Assembly (NCBI GenBank): GCA_023935145.1
Contig: CM043697.1
Location: 44,474,501 to 44,538,500, forward strand
DNA: 64,000 nucleotides
Source: Bretschneidera sinensis
Lineage: Eukaryota > Streptophyta > Magnoliopsida > Brassicales > Akaniaceae
Reading direction: 5' to 3'
Below are positions 22,986-34,620 of this stretch, in pieces. The notes beneath the pieces were generated by a model. The model had not been told where the DNA came from. It worked only from the letters and a program-made list of their open reading frames with translations, and made no database searches. Both the position numbers and the translations under genes were made by a program. Each line of letters starts with the position of its first letter. Positions within the stretch are counted from its first letter, which is position 1.

Positions 22986-24090
22986 AAGGAAAAAATACAT
23001 GAGAAAAAAACAGAGGCATGATGTTTAGCAAGGAAAACCTTTTAGATCTAAAAGAAAATTAAAGGAAAGAAGCAAAAACCACAAATTTCTTGCATGAATT
23101 AAAAAAAGGGATGAGAAGTTCTGTTATGGAGAAACTCAGGTTTAAGGGAAAAAACGACGATGAAGAAGATTATTACAAGATCTTACTTGAATAGCCAGTA
23201 ATAGCCCATATGAGCACTTCGAACACTAAAAAAACCATGATTGAGTAACCAAAGAATATTGGGTTGGGGTGTTTCGTGTGAAAGTGAGAGAAATTGAAAG
23301 GTTAACAATGGCAATAGTGAGAGTTTATTGCAGATATTAAGAGAGAGATGAGAGAGTTGCATAGGGGTGTCTGAGAGAAAGGAAAATGAGAGGAGATAAA
23401 TGACCTTTGGTGTCAGTTTATGAGTGCTTTTGTTTACCTTTGCTTTCGTGTACTATTTTTATTTCTTAAAGTACTATTTATTCTCTTGCTTTTACCATCT
23501 ATTGGGGATAGCATAATGGTTTTATTAAAGAGTTGAGCTTTTATGAGCTACGTTGGTCTGTGTGTAGTTAAAAGTACTCCATAGCTTTTTTTCTCATTTT
23601 GTTTTTCTATTTTTTAGGTTATTTAACTAATTTTTTAACAAAGTGAGATCTAATGAGTGGAAAAATAAAAACAACTTATTTTAATGAATACAATTTAAGT
23701 ATAAATTTAATTATTTGATTTTTTTTTAAAATTTAGTTATTAATTTGATAATTTTTTATTATTTTTATAATAAAAATAAATATTCGACAGGTTACACTCC
23801 AACGCTTCGGGACTTACGCCTTGTCTCATCGAAGCAAAACTCCTCGCCCAACACCTTTGCTTCTGAAAACACTAGGTACCACCACCTCTGATGGAAGGGC
23901 AGAGTTATCATCGTGCCTCGGGAATTCACAATCAACCCGAGGTAAATGAAGAGTGGGCTCCACCCAATCATCAAGCTGGATCATATTCAAACCAAGTAGT
24001 CAGACGAGAAGCCTGTGAGACAAATTTGAACACTCATGTCAATAAAGTGAAATACATCGTTCTCTAATGTCGACTCAAAGAGTTGGTATC
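22986..24090. other. Intergenic region
   Basis: No gene seen. Purine-rich and AT-rich spacer. The last 300 bp (23,780-24,090) is less AT-rich and probably already belongs to the decayed gypsy element that follows, but no LTR could be matched there. Confidence 0.35.
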
Positions 24091-24419
24091 ATGTTTTGAC
24101 TGGTCCGAACCGAGCAGAACCAGGCATTGTCAGTCCCCAGTCCGAACTGCCAATACCACTTGAAAGACCACCTATGTTCTTAAACTATCGACCCGAGGAG
24201 GAGGCACGAACCACCTACGTGAGACAAATGCCGAGGGTGTCCTCTGGAAAAAAGAGAATCGACTCGATGAAGTCCACGATGTTCAGTTCGAGGTGACGAG
24301 TCCATCTCAAACTCTCATCCATCTAAGAAGCAGCACGAACAGGACAAGTCTGCAAGCAAAAAGCTGAAAGAAATGAACGAACGCATCGGGCTCGCGATAA
24401 AAGCCACTTAAGGAAACAT

Positions 24420-24899
24420 CATTGATGAGATCAGACCTGCAGGAAATCCCTTCTCCAAAGATCCTATGGATGAGAAAATTTCTCACATAGAGCCTTACAC
24501 GGGAAAGACTTATCCTATTGACTACTTAGAGACTTTCGAGTCTAATGTTCCTCTATAGCCATTCAGAGGCGGTTATGTATTGTGCATTTCTAATAACACT
24601 ACGAGAGACAGCGAGAACATGGTTCTCTCGGTTACCTTTCAGATCTATAAAATCATTTGACAACCTCAGTGAATAGTTTTCTACGCATTTCTTTAGTAGT
24701 TGAGGTCTCAAAAAGACTCCTAAGATTAGCTCAACATGTGGAAGAGACCTTTCGTGACTACATCTCACGATTCACTTCGACCATGGTGTAAGTGAAGGAC
24801 CTGGATTAAAAAGTAACGGTCATGGATTTCATTAATAGCCTCATGGCCTTTGACTTCAGCCACTACCTCTTTAGAAACCCACTTCGTACAATGCCAACC
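24420..24899 (+). pseudogene. Gypsy gag, N-terminal part
   Basis: Retrotransposon capsid (Retrotrans_gag) homology in two alternating frames: SHIEPYTGKTYPIDYLETFE (about 24,480-24,540), then CAFLITLRETARTWFSRLPF and SIKSFDNLSE, ending FRNPLRTMPT at 24,899. The TARTWFSRLP word is diagnostic of Tat-branch gags. Frameshifts and stops interrupt it. The reading continues in the same frame at 26,904, after the solo LTR. Confidence 0.8.
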
Positions 24900-26903
24900 T
24901 GTAATACCTGTGTTCTTAAAGTATGGGTAAAGAAGTAATTTAATAAATATGACATTAAATTAAAATAATATATATATATACGAAGGATTTAATATTGAAT
25001 AAAATAATTCTTTTAAAAAAAATTGGACCCGTGGGGGCGTGGTTACAAAGAAAATGAAAAAAAAAAAGAAATTTGGCGTAGTCCAGAAGAAGAAAGAAAT
25101 AAAAAAAAGAAAAAATTTATTTTTTTCTCTTAAAAAAAAGAAGGGAGAAAACGTGGTAGTAAGTGGCAAGTGAAAATTGGAGGATTGCATGCTTTATACA
25201 TAGCAATTTCGTGGCAGCTTGAGAGTTGAGGGGAGGGTGAGCTGTTGAGTTGATTTTTTTTATAAATAGTTTAGTTTTTTTTTTCTTTTATTTACTTCTT
25301 ACCAAATCCTGTTTGATTTCTTCATTTTACAATTCAAACTACTCTATTTCTCTAAACATTTGGGGACTGAAAAAGCAAAAATTTGAAGGGATTTACAGGA
25401 GAATTTTATAGAAAACCACGGGAAGCTCTAAGAAAAACAAAAGGTATTAACGTGAAGTTTATTTTTTGAAATTCAGCATACATGAAATTTCTCGGAATTC
25501 AAAGTGAGAATTTTCAAAGGGTATGAATTATGAAGAATAAATTAAAATTTTCAATGTAAATATTATGTCAGGTGTTGACGATCAGCGACCGGGAAAAATT
25601 GCTGAAATAAGCAGGAAAGGCAAGAAGGTGATCCACGGGTAGCTCTAAGTGCTACGTGGTGAGTTAAACTTACTTTAAGTAATCTAGATAAAAATGAAGT
25701 ATTAGTTATTATATTAAAATAAATTAATTAGCTTAGGCTTTGGTTGTAGATGAAAAATTGATTGATAGGTATGATAGGAACTTTGGACATGTAGAAAATT
25801 ATTATATGAGAAATAATATTTTTGGAATAATAAGTTGATTTAATAATAAAAGCGATAAGTGAAATTCTTAATGAGCTATGGTTGATGTTTTGATACGAAT
25901 TATGAGGAGATGAAATTTAGTGGATTGACAAGCTATGATGGATGATTTGATGTGATTTATGAGGAGATGAATTTAGTGGAATTTCTTTTAATAATAAATT
26001 AAAAATAATCAGGATAGCCAATTTAAATATTTGAATTCATGTTTGTTTTTATGTTATTGTTCATATGCATATTTCATATCATTGTTCATATGCATATGCA
26101 TGAAATAAAAGAACTGGGAGGGGGCCAGTTTAAGATAAAAACATGTCAACATATGGGAAAACGTTCCCTAACTATAATTCATGCATTGTATCTGTTTTAA
26201 ATATTGATTGCATTACTGAAATGCTGAAGTGTTGTTTGTTATTGTAAATTTATTTATAGATGAATGAGTCTCACAGAGAGGCAGTTATGGTGAGAAAGAA
26301 ACATAGAAGTATGATATGATAAGAACCATCTAAATGGTAGACTTTATGCTGTGAACCTCATTATAAGGTAATTATGAGATAATTGATGGTCTTAAGGTGA
26401 ACCAATATATAAAAAGAAGAGATTGATAGAGAATGAGACTTATGATATGTGTAGTGATAGTAAAATGCTATTATCAAGTTATGTGAGATATAATTGATTA
26501 AATATTGAAAGACCATTTATATAAATTGAATACTTCTAGTAAATTTAATTTACTGAGCTTGTGAAGCTCATCTCTCATTGTACAATGATTTCAGGTAGCA
26601 GGCAAGACAAATAGTTTAGTGAGTTGAGGTTCAGACAAAATTATTGTCTGTAAGCCACGTACATGTCCACATCCTCAGACTAATGAGAAAATAAAATAAA
26701 GATTTGTTTATAAATATTCATGTATTTTACGTTGTATATAATGTTCAAGATCAGAATGATGTATCTCCCCTGTTGAGAGTTGATGATTGATGTAAAAATT
26801 TCTATTGGTGTTATTTTTATTGTTGTATATATGTGTCGTGTTGGGATTTTCAAAATGTAATGACACCATCTTGGGAGTGGCCAGCTTAGGATGGGTCGTT
26901 ACA
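24900..26903 (+). mobile_element. Solo LTR of a second gypsy-type element (2,004 bp)
   Basis: The element begins TGTAATACCTG and ends GGGTCGTTACA, with terminal inverted TGTAA/TTACA. It is flanked by a perfect 5-bp target duplication, CAACC (24,895-24,899 and 26,904-26,908). Removing it leaves the surrounding gag frame uninterrupted, which confirms the boundaries. A TATA-like TATAAATAG lies near 25,260. There is no internal domain, so this is a solo LTR left by recombination. The ends and length resemble Del/Tekay chromovirus LTRs; that lineage call is inference. Confidence 0.9.
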
Positions 26904-27325
26904 CAACCCTTCTAGCCAAAGCAAGCAAGTTCGTAATTGTAGAGAAAGATCAAGTTTTCCACAAGATGAGAGAGAAAGCCTTGATGGGCATGAAAATGAA
27001 AGAGCCCAAAGAGCACAAGCCCAATGGCGATCAAAGGAAAAAAGGCCAAAATGATATCCGAATTGGCAAAAAGCCAAGACCTCCTCAAGGATTTGAGACT
27101 TACACTTCTTCAAATACCTTGTGGACAGATCTCCTTATGAAAATAGCAAATCAATATATCATCAAGTGGCCTGCGAAGTTCATGGCTGGAAAAAGGGACA
27201 TGATTTGTTTCTGTCTCTTCCAAAAGGATCACGACCATGACACGAATGAATGCAGACATCTGAAATATGAGATTGAAAGCTTGATACAAAAAGGATACTT
27301 AAAAAAGTTCATCAAGATTGAATAA
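26904..27325 (+). pseudogene. Gypsy gag, C-terminal part with zinc-knuckle-like motif
   Basis: An open frame of about 140 codons continues from 24,899: LLAKASKFVIVEKD, KPRPPQGFETYT, IANQYIIKWPAKF and CFCLFQKDHDHDTNEC, the Cys/His nucleic-acid-binding knuckle of this lineage, then ESLIQKGYLKKFIK and a stop at the gag end. This is structural nucleocapsid protein. The piece itself is open, but the upstream gag is broken. Confidence 0.8.
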
Positions 27326-27589
27326 ATGAGGAGCTCGAACCGAAGAAGAAGTCCTGACTGTAGAGAAATAAGTAGACCAAGGTAGAGCCCAAGCCGAAAG
27401 GAAAGCAACAGAAAACACCGAACCTTGGAGAAAAAGTTGGAAAACGCCCCCATAATAGGTGTCATCCGAACTATCTTCAGGGGGACAACCTCTAGAGGTG
27501 AATCCTTAAACTCCTAAAAAACCTAGACTCATTTTGTTAGATCAGTTAAGGGGCCCATAAAGGAAACCTGAGTTAATCAAATCCCTAGT

Positions 27590-28140
27590 TTTACGAACAA
27601 GGACCTTGAAGGAGTAAAGCTCTTTTACGATGACGTGGTTGTCGTGACCCTAGTCATTTTGAATTTTGCGGTTGAAAGGATCTTGGTAGATAACGGGTCA
27701 TATCAAGATATATTGTTCTATGATGCTTTCAAAAAAATAAAACTACCAGAGGACCATTTGAAGCCAACACTATCCTTTGTATGACATCTCAGGTGAGTAG
27801 GTCTACCCAAAAAGAAGCACATAGTTACCGATAACAATAGTTACCTCACTTCACCAAACAATCGTTTTGACTATCTTCCTTGTCATAGACCTTCCCTCCT
27901 CATATAATGCAATCCTGAGGTGACCAGGGATAAATTCCATAAAAGTAGTAGTCTCAACGTACCACTTGAAGATGAAGTTCCCAACAAAAAATGGCATAGG
28001 AGAGGTCAAGGGTAACCATATTGCAGCCTAGACTTATTACTTGGCCTTCCTCAAAGGGAAAGACAAAGCATGTGTCTATCAATTAAAAAGACCATAGAAA
28101 TGACTTTAAGACTCCAAGAGGAAGACCAATGGAAGAGCTA
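27590..28140 (+). pseudogene. Gypsy aspartic protease
   Basis: VERILVDNGSYQDILFYDAF contains the DNGS active-site loop (27,689-27,700), typical of the Tat-branch pepsin-like retroviral-type protease, followed by KIKLPEDHLKPT. Downstream, shifted frames give AILRPG-like and [24 protein letters not shown] segments (27,900-28,020). Several stops make it inactive. Polymerase domains that should follow are absent. Confidence 0.75.
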
Positions 28141-29989
28141 ATTTCAATGCCCTTTATGGAAGATGAGTTGGAAAAAGTGGTGCAGATCAGCTCAAGATAA
28201 ATGTAATCCGGTTTAGAGGTGAGCATCCAATCCAACTAAAATCCGCTAAGTCCGAAATAGTGGATACACACGACGACTCTACTTCGGACATTTTCCACGG
28301 CCGAGGATCGAAGTGAAGCTTCCAAAATAGTCTTCACCTCAGATACCCTCCACATCTGAGGACCGAAGTAGAGCGCCAAAATCTATATACCAAGTCGACT
28401 TCAATACCAAGATGAAGGTCCACGACGGCACCCCACCTCGGTGGAGTTACGACTTGGACATCATACTCAAGTGCCTCAAAGGTCACTATTCACTTCGGCC
28501 TAGGACAATAAAACCGAGGGCCAAAGTGAAGACCTCGAAATTGAGCGCACTCCGAAGAACAAAGACACGAGAAAAGAAATTGAGGTTCTAGAAAGAAAAA
28601 CCCCAACTCGGGTATAAAAACCCGAGAAAGTTATGGCTCTAGAAAGTGAAGCCTCAACTCAAGCACAAACACATAACACTTAGTGGGAACCACTTTCAAA
28701 CACTCAGTGTCAACACCCGAGAGAATACCTCATATTACAAAGACCTACGAAAAAAATTGAGACTCCTAAAGAGAGAAGCCTCAACTTTGGGCATAAGACC
28801 CAAAAGAGTTTGAAACCCCAAAGAAGGAAGTCTCAACAAGGGCATTAATATAAGAATGCTAAATATAGGAAAAAATAAACTTGTATAAAATAAGCAAACA
28901 AAAAAAGGTCCATATAATAAAACACACATAGTACACATGAGGGCTTTTAGGCCAAGTAAAAAAAAAAGAAAAACAAAGAGAAAAATCATAAGTGTACTCC
29001 TCCTACTCACTGCGATCCCTAGCTTATTCTGCCATGACCTGGTCGTCAAAACTAGTGGCAGTGACCACAGCCTTCTGAAGGCAATACTAAACGACATCAT
29101 CCCCAACAACAACATTGCTTGCATCGTGTCCCTTAGTCTTCAGAGAGAACATGATGTCTGGCCAAGGGATGAGCACCCAGTCCAAGTCTAGTTGAGGATG
29201 GATCTTGACCACCTTCGCCTTGGCCTAATCGAAGCTCATAGTGTACTCTTAAGTGATCTTCTCATAAAGCAAGTCGTCGAAGGCCGTAAATCGTCTATAC
29301 TCCTCTATGGCCACCTCCTTGGACCTGACCAACTCAATCCTGAGTCTCTATCTCAACATCAGTAGACTCAAGATTCGCAGTCTAAACTTAGACCTTCTCA
29401 TAAAGAGTACGTTGCTCCTCCTTTAGCTCTGAAACCTGTTCAACCTAGGAGCGCAATTGAGCCTTCAGGTCGTTCCTCTCCCTCGCGAAATGGTTGACCT
29501 CCGTTACAACCTGAAGGTACAACTCAACAACCATAGCGCAAAACATGCCCACCTGGAGAAACAAATTAAGAAGACAGACAGTAACAAAAAGCTGAAAAAT
29601 AATTCTAAGTGTGGAAAAGAGTATATCTTTTGCGCAAATTGGCTCATGATCCCAGCCATGACCTTTGAAGGATAGTTAAATATCTCAGTCTCATCCTTAG
29701 GGAGAATAGACCCTCGATTAGCTGATGAACAATCTTTATATCATCAAATGCCAAGTAAAATATAAGAGTATATCAACTACCTTGAAAAACCTATGAGGTC
29801 GAGCCATTGCTGCCCTCACAATGGGGAACAATACTCAAAGGCCGGACCCCCTCCTCAATGACCAGTGCATCTGTGCCATCAGCAATGAACTAAGACTTTT
29901 CCTTCGACTGGAAGGAGAAATGAAAGAATGAGCGTAAGAGCCTGATATAGGAGGGTAGTCCTCTGCCTAGCAACTACCAATAAAAAAAA
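28141..29989. other. Gypsy internal spacer without recognisable domains
   Basis: The place where RT, RNase H and integrase would be expected holds none of their motifs on either strand. 28,260-28,560 contains degenerate 'cgaggaccgaagtgaag'-type repeated words. Minus-strand fragments at 28,735-29,900 may be further exons of the antisense ORF, but I cannot assign them. Confidence 0.45.
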
Positions 29990-30960
29990 GACTATTTTTG
30001 TCTGTAACCATCTTTACAAAAAGAATAAGACATATCAGTACCAGAAAGATAGATGAACCAAAATATTAAAAAAATTCTAAGTATATAATATCTACCAAGA
30101 CTAGCCTGACTCGGACCATACTGAAAAAGTCCATCCTCTTTCAGTAATTCAGAGGTATAAACCAAATTTGCAGACATAATGTTGATCAGATCATCCTCGA
30201 CCTCGGTTATTGGAGGAAGATCCCTCTTAGAGTCAAAAGATATTGTATTCTCATTCCCTCATGATAAGGAAAGGCTCCTCATATCTAACTTAGAAATACA
30301 TCATTTTCCACCTATAGATAGATGAAGGGTTCTTGATCACTATCTTCCTACCAACCTTCGAAGATAATATCTACCAACCGATGTCCTGAAGTTTTTTAAT
30401 AATGTAAAAGCTTTGGAACAAGTTTAACAAAAAAAACACTTTCCTACCATGCATTCGATGAAAAATGAAGAAGCCAATAATCATCCTCATGGAATTCGAA
30501 GCTAGCTGGTTAGGAGAAATGTTAAAAAAATTCAATACTTGGGCTACCTTTGGGACCATAAGAATACAGAACCCTCTATTGAAGAAGTCTTCGTAAAAAC
30601 AAATCTCATAGAGCGACAAACCATGGATCGAGCTATATGCCCTTTCCTCGAGGATAGGAAAGCCAAATCCCATGCTCACTAGCAATACAATATTTAAGGA
30701 AAAAAGAGGGAAAAAAATTTCTCTTATATGACAAATGTATATTACTCAGCCACATAATGGAAGCAATAGTGGTCGTGCGACATCTCAGCACAAACCTCTT
30801 ACACAAGAGGGGTATTAACCCCAATTTCTAAGTTAGGATCTACGTGATCCTCTTCAGATCTATGACTCGGACCCTCAATAGATGAGATCTTCTTGGAAGA
30901 AGATACCTCGGTGTCAGATAGGTAATAGGTATTTTTATCCTTATTAGAATTACCAAGCAT
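29990..30960 (-). pseudogene. Antisense ORF (aORF) of the gypsy element
   Basis: Minus-strand reading starts MLGNSNKDKNTYYLSDTEVS at 30,960. After stops it continues PILEERAYSSIHGLSLYEICFYEDFFNRGFC and VPKVAQVLNFFNISPNQLA-NSMRMIIGFFIF (30,670-30,400), then KEDGLFQYGPSQAS followed by a GTAGAT donor-like site near 30,090. Proteins of this type (a plant-transposon-like domain with an 'APxQLxPNSxR' core) are known as antisense ORFs between integrase and the 3' LTR in Tat-lineage elements such as Grande. Function is unknown. At least three stops are present. Confidence 0.55.
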
Positions 30961-31489
30961 TATAAAAAAAGAGAGAAAACATAGCTTTTACCGAAAAAGA
31001 AGCAAAGACAACAAATGATTTGATTGAGGCGATTACCAATCGAGACTGAAGAAATTGGAAAAAGGGGATGAAGAGCTCTGAAGGCAAATAACAAGCTCTG
31101 AAGAACTAGGATGAGGAGCTTAGAAGAAGAAGACGATGAGGCTCTAGAGGATAGGACGATGAGGCTTTAAGTGAGGAAGATATGAAGAAATGAAGTTGTA
31201 AAGGTTAAGATACCCCTTTATATAGAATTTTGTTTGCCTCGAATGATGTAAAAGCCACTTAAAGCACTACAATAGTTACATCGAGCAGTGCAAATGACTC
31301 TTCGAGTAGTGCAAAAGTCATATCACAATTAATAATCATGTGGCATAAGAACAACCCTAAAGAATACATAATACCAAGTGCACAAGCACCTCACACCTCA
31401 GTTGGGTCCAAGAAACGAGGTAGGTCATTCAAGACAAAAATCACCTCAGATTTTACCTGGCTAAGGATAGGGGTGGGTCATCACAAAAA

Positions 31490-32520
31490 ATGCACAAGTT
31501 GAAGACCACCTAGTACCCTTGTGGCCAAGGTTCGAGGTGGGTGAACAAAGTTGAAGACCGCTTCGTACCCTTGTGGTCCGAGGTTCGAAGTGGGTGAACA
31601 AAGTTAAAAACCACCTCGTATCCTTATGGTCTGAGGTGGAAACCCAAGATTGGCCAAGTTCTAAGACCTCTTCAAACTCTTTAGCTCCGAAGTACGAGAT
31701 GGATGGCCAAAATCTTCCTTTTCAGACCCTTTAGATTCGAAATACGAGGTGAATAGCCAAAATCTACCTCCTTTGACCATTCATCTCCGACGTACGAGAT
31801 GGACTTCCCAAATCTACCTTCTCAAACTCTTCAACTCTGAGGTACGAGATAGATGGCCAAAATCTACCTCTTCATACCCTTTAGCTACGAGGTACAAGGT
31901 GGATTGCCAAGTCGAAGACCAAGGTACATTATCAAGATCAGCCAAGTACCAAGACCACTTTAGATTCGAAGCAAGCTAAATTATGAAGTAGATGATAAAG
32001 TTGAATGCCACCTCAGACCCGAGCAAGCAGAAGATCGAGGTGGATGGCTAAAATCTACCTCTTCAGACCTTTCAGCTTTGAGGTATGATGTGGATTACCA
32101 AAATCTACCTTCTCTGACGCTTCAGCTATGAGGTATGAGGTGGTTTACCAATATCTACCTCACTAGACCGTTCAACTTCGAGGTACAAGGTGGATAGCGA
32201 AATCTACTTTCTCGAACCCTTCAGCTCTAAGGTATGAGGTGGATTGTTAAAATCTACCTTCTTGAACCCTTCAACTCCAAAGTACAAGGTGGGTGGCCAA
32301 AATCTACCTTCTCGGACCTTTCAGCTACGAGGTGGATTGCTAAAATCTACCTCATCAAACCCTTCAGCTCAGAGGTACGAGGTGGATGACCAAAATCTAC
32401 CTCTTCGAACCCTTCATCATCGAGGTATGAAGTGGACTGCTAGTTTGAGGACCTAGGTGGATGATCAAGTTGAAAGCCACCTCGAACTTATCCAGGCCGA
32501 TGATCAAGGTAGATCATCTG
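31490..32520 (+). repeat. About 50-bp imperfect tandem array inside the gypsy element
   Basis: The unit reads roughly 'aaaatctacct-(c/t)t-tcgaaccc-ttcagct', then 'gaggtacgaggtggatggcc', about 50 bp. It repeats most regularly between 31,680 and 32,450, with more diverged units on both sides. Position just before the PPT and 3' LTR is where Ogre/Tat elements often carry tandem repeats. The words GAGGTACGAGGTGGAT give open frames by chance. Confidence 0.85.
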
Positions 32521-32599
32521 ACATACTCTGTAAAATGTCCAAACACTCATTCCTTACTCTTTTAGACCTGAATCCAACTCTAAAGGAATTGGGGGCATA

Positions 32600-32946
32600 T
32601 GATGTGGGTCAAATATACCTTCATACCAAAAAGTGACACCTGGCAACAACAAGGGCAAAATGGTAGTTTTATTCATCTCAAGCTCTATAAATAAAGGTCC
32701 CCTAAATGATAATTCATTCATAACTATCTTTCATTACTTTTCTCTCTTCACCTCCTAGTCTGACTTAAGCATCGGAGGGCCCTCCCTAAAGTAAAACACT
32801 CTAGGTCGGCTTCTTTTTCAGGTACTTCAGATTCAACTCAAACCAGACCAATACGAACCAGTATACACCTAAGTGGATCAGACCAGACTCGACTCCAACA
32901 ACTGACTCGATCCGAGTCAAGCAGACTCGACCCATTTTCGACATCA
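32600..32946 (+). mobile_element. 3' LTR of the gypsy element
   Basis: It starts TGATGTGGGTC directly after a purine tract ('aaaggaattgggggcata', 32,582-32,599) and ends TTTTCGACATCA, giving terminal TGATG/CATCA inverted ends. A promoter-like CTCTATAAATAAAGG lies near 32,685. At 347 bp it is short but plausible. No 5' partner was found in the window. Confidence 0.6.
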
Positions 32947-33400
32947 ACACTATTGTATTTTTTTTTATTTGAAACACACAAAATTATCATCATCAAATTC
33001 ATTTACATTTGAATTCATTAGGGTATGAACATAGAAAATATAACTCGATTATCTCATATATCTTACCATCTAGGAATAATCCTTATATTGGCAAAATCTT
33101 AAGGATTCTAAGTAGAATTGTTGTGCAGGGAGAGTAAATTCTTATGTATCTAAATAAAAAACATGTAATCTAAAGTTTAGAAAGAGTGGAACACGTGTCA
33201 TGTAATTATTCCCATGGAGTTGAGCATGTGCCACGTAAACATGGAAGGACATTTTAATAAAAATCTACACCTACAATAGGTCAATTAGCTATTGTAAGTG
33301 TAATTTGTATTTATTGAGGTAATAATAAATGTATATATTGTCTTGCAACTAACAAAACAAACTATATGAATGTCAAGACGAATTTTTAGAAGAAAAATAT
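32947..33400. other. Intergenic region
   Basis: AT-rich spacer after the gypsy 3' LTR. No gene or RNA seen. Confidence 0.35.
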
Positions 33401-33409
33401 AATCATAAT

Positions 33410-33819
33410 TGTATTTGATTATTATTTTAAAATTATTTTACATAAAATATCACATAAACCCTTAATTAAATATATAAATATTAAATAAAGTTATATATGT
33501 AACTCAATTTAGTACAACTCTCCACATATTTCTCCTATGTTTTTCTCTCTCACTATCCTACTCAAACTTTACTTCTCAACTGTCATTATCTCTCTTATGT
33601 TCAACTCATATTGATTTTCTCTGTTCATCTTTATCTTCTCCACATTTTCAGTTGTTCTTATTTATTTTTGGTTATTCTAACCAGATTATTTTTCTTTTAA
33701 GGTTTTTTTGCAGATTCAGTTTTCTAATTGAAAATATTTGACTATTATGTTTGATATACTTATAAATAAGAAAATAAAAGAACAGTTTAACACACGCGTA
33801 GCGTGTGCTGAGATACTAG
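33410..33819 (+). mobile_element. Helitron-like 3' end
   Basis: A perfect 7-bp hairpin, CACACGC-GTA-GCGTGTG (33,791-33,807), is followed 8 bp later by CTAG (33,816-33,819) and a T. This is the canonical Helitron 3' terminus (hairpin then CTRR). The preceding 380 bp ('ctctctcactatcctactcaaac', 'ctctcttatgttcaactcatat') match in reverse the sequence at 46,125-46,400, which has a similar hairpin. The 5' TC end was not located and no Rep/helicase is present, so this is a non-autonomous copy. Confidence 0.55.
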
Positions 33820-34620
33820 TTAATATAAAGTCATGTGTTTTGAATAAGCAAAATTGTTTGATTTTATCATCTAGACACCTTGTATTTTTACTTTAATTTT
33901 AAATTGTATCTTACATTTTCAGTTGTTACAATGTAGCTCATCTCCATCCATCCTTAATAAAATTTAGAATCGACAAATTTTTGTTGCTTTTCGTTTCTTT
34001 TTTTTTGACTTCTCTAGAAAAAAAAAATGAACACATACCATTTAAAGACAAAATAATCAACATATTTCTTTTTGTTATTTTCTTTTGCTGAATGAGATTT
34101 ACAATATAAAATATGGCATGTCAGAGACACATGAGTTTTTACATATGCCACGTATATTGAAAAATCTAGTTAATTTCTAATTTTATTATGGAAAATAAGA
34201 AGTGTAAAGTCCATTTGTGACAATTAAAAATATAAATTATATAATAAAAAATTAAAATGCGTGTACAATACAACATCGGAACTCAAATGATAGCTACATG
34301 AATCCTGCCATTTTTTCTATTTTAAGGGGGAGAGAATCTAGCAATCATATCAACGTAGTGGTAATAGAATTGTAACTAATTATCTGATTGGAATAAAATA
34401 AAGTATATAATTTAATTGGTTTGTAAATTTTATTAATTTTAATAAAATTTATATAAATTTAATTAATTTTATAATAAACACATTTATAAATGAATTTTTA
34501 AAGTTTATTATAATTTTTTAAAACATAATATATTACGAAATTATAAATAAATTTCATAAAATTTTTATATTTTAAAACAATCATAAAAATTCATCGGATA
34601 AAAAATCAAAAAAAATTGAA
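33820..34620. other. AT-rich intergenic region
   Basis: No gene, RNA or resolved repeat. Includes TA-rich low-complexity sequence around 34,400-34,640. Confidence 0.35.

Larger units (their letters stand above)
24100..32946 (+). mobile_element. Degenerate Ty3/gypsy (Tat-like) element, RT/integrase absent
   Basis: Order on the plus strand: gag (24,420-24,899 plus 26,904-27,325), aspartic protease (about 27,590-28,140), an antisense ORF (30,960-29,990), a 50-bp tandem array (about 31,490-32,520), a polypurine tract (about 32,584-32,597) and a 3' LTR (32,600-32,946). gag, a plant-specific antisense ORF and tandem repeats before the 3' LTR characterise the Tat/Ogre/Retand branch. No reverse transcriptase, RNase H or integrase was seen between 28,140 and 29,990, so this is an internally deleted, non-autonomous relic. 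A matching 5' LTR was not found. Gag is split by a solo LTR. Many stops and shifts show long inactivity. Confidence 0.75.

Noticed and set aside
23780..24095. 5' LTR of the gypsy relic
   Set aside because: No convincing match to the 3' LTR at 32,600-32,946, and a nearby 'ttggtatcatg' is too weak to call a primer site.
28735..29191. ORFs of 129 (-) and 84 (+) codons
   Set aside because: Hydrophobic low-complexity translations inside the gypsy spacer; no domain in either strand.
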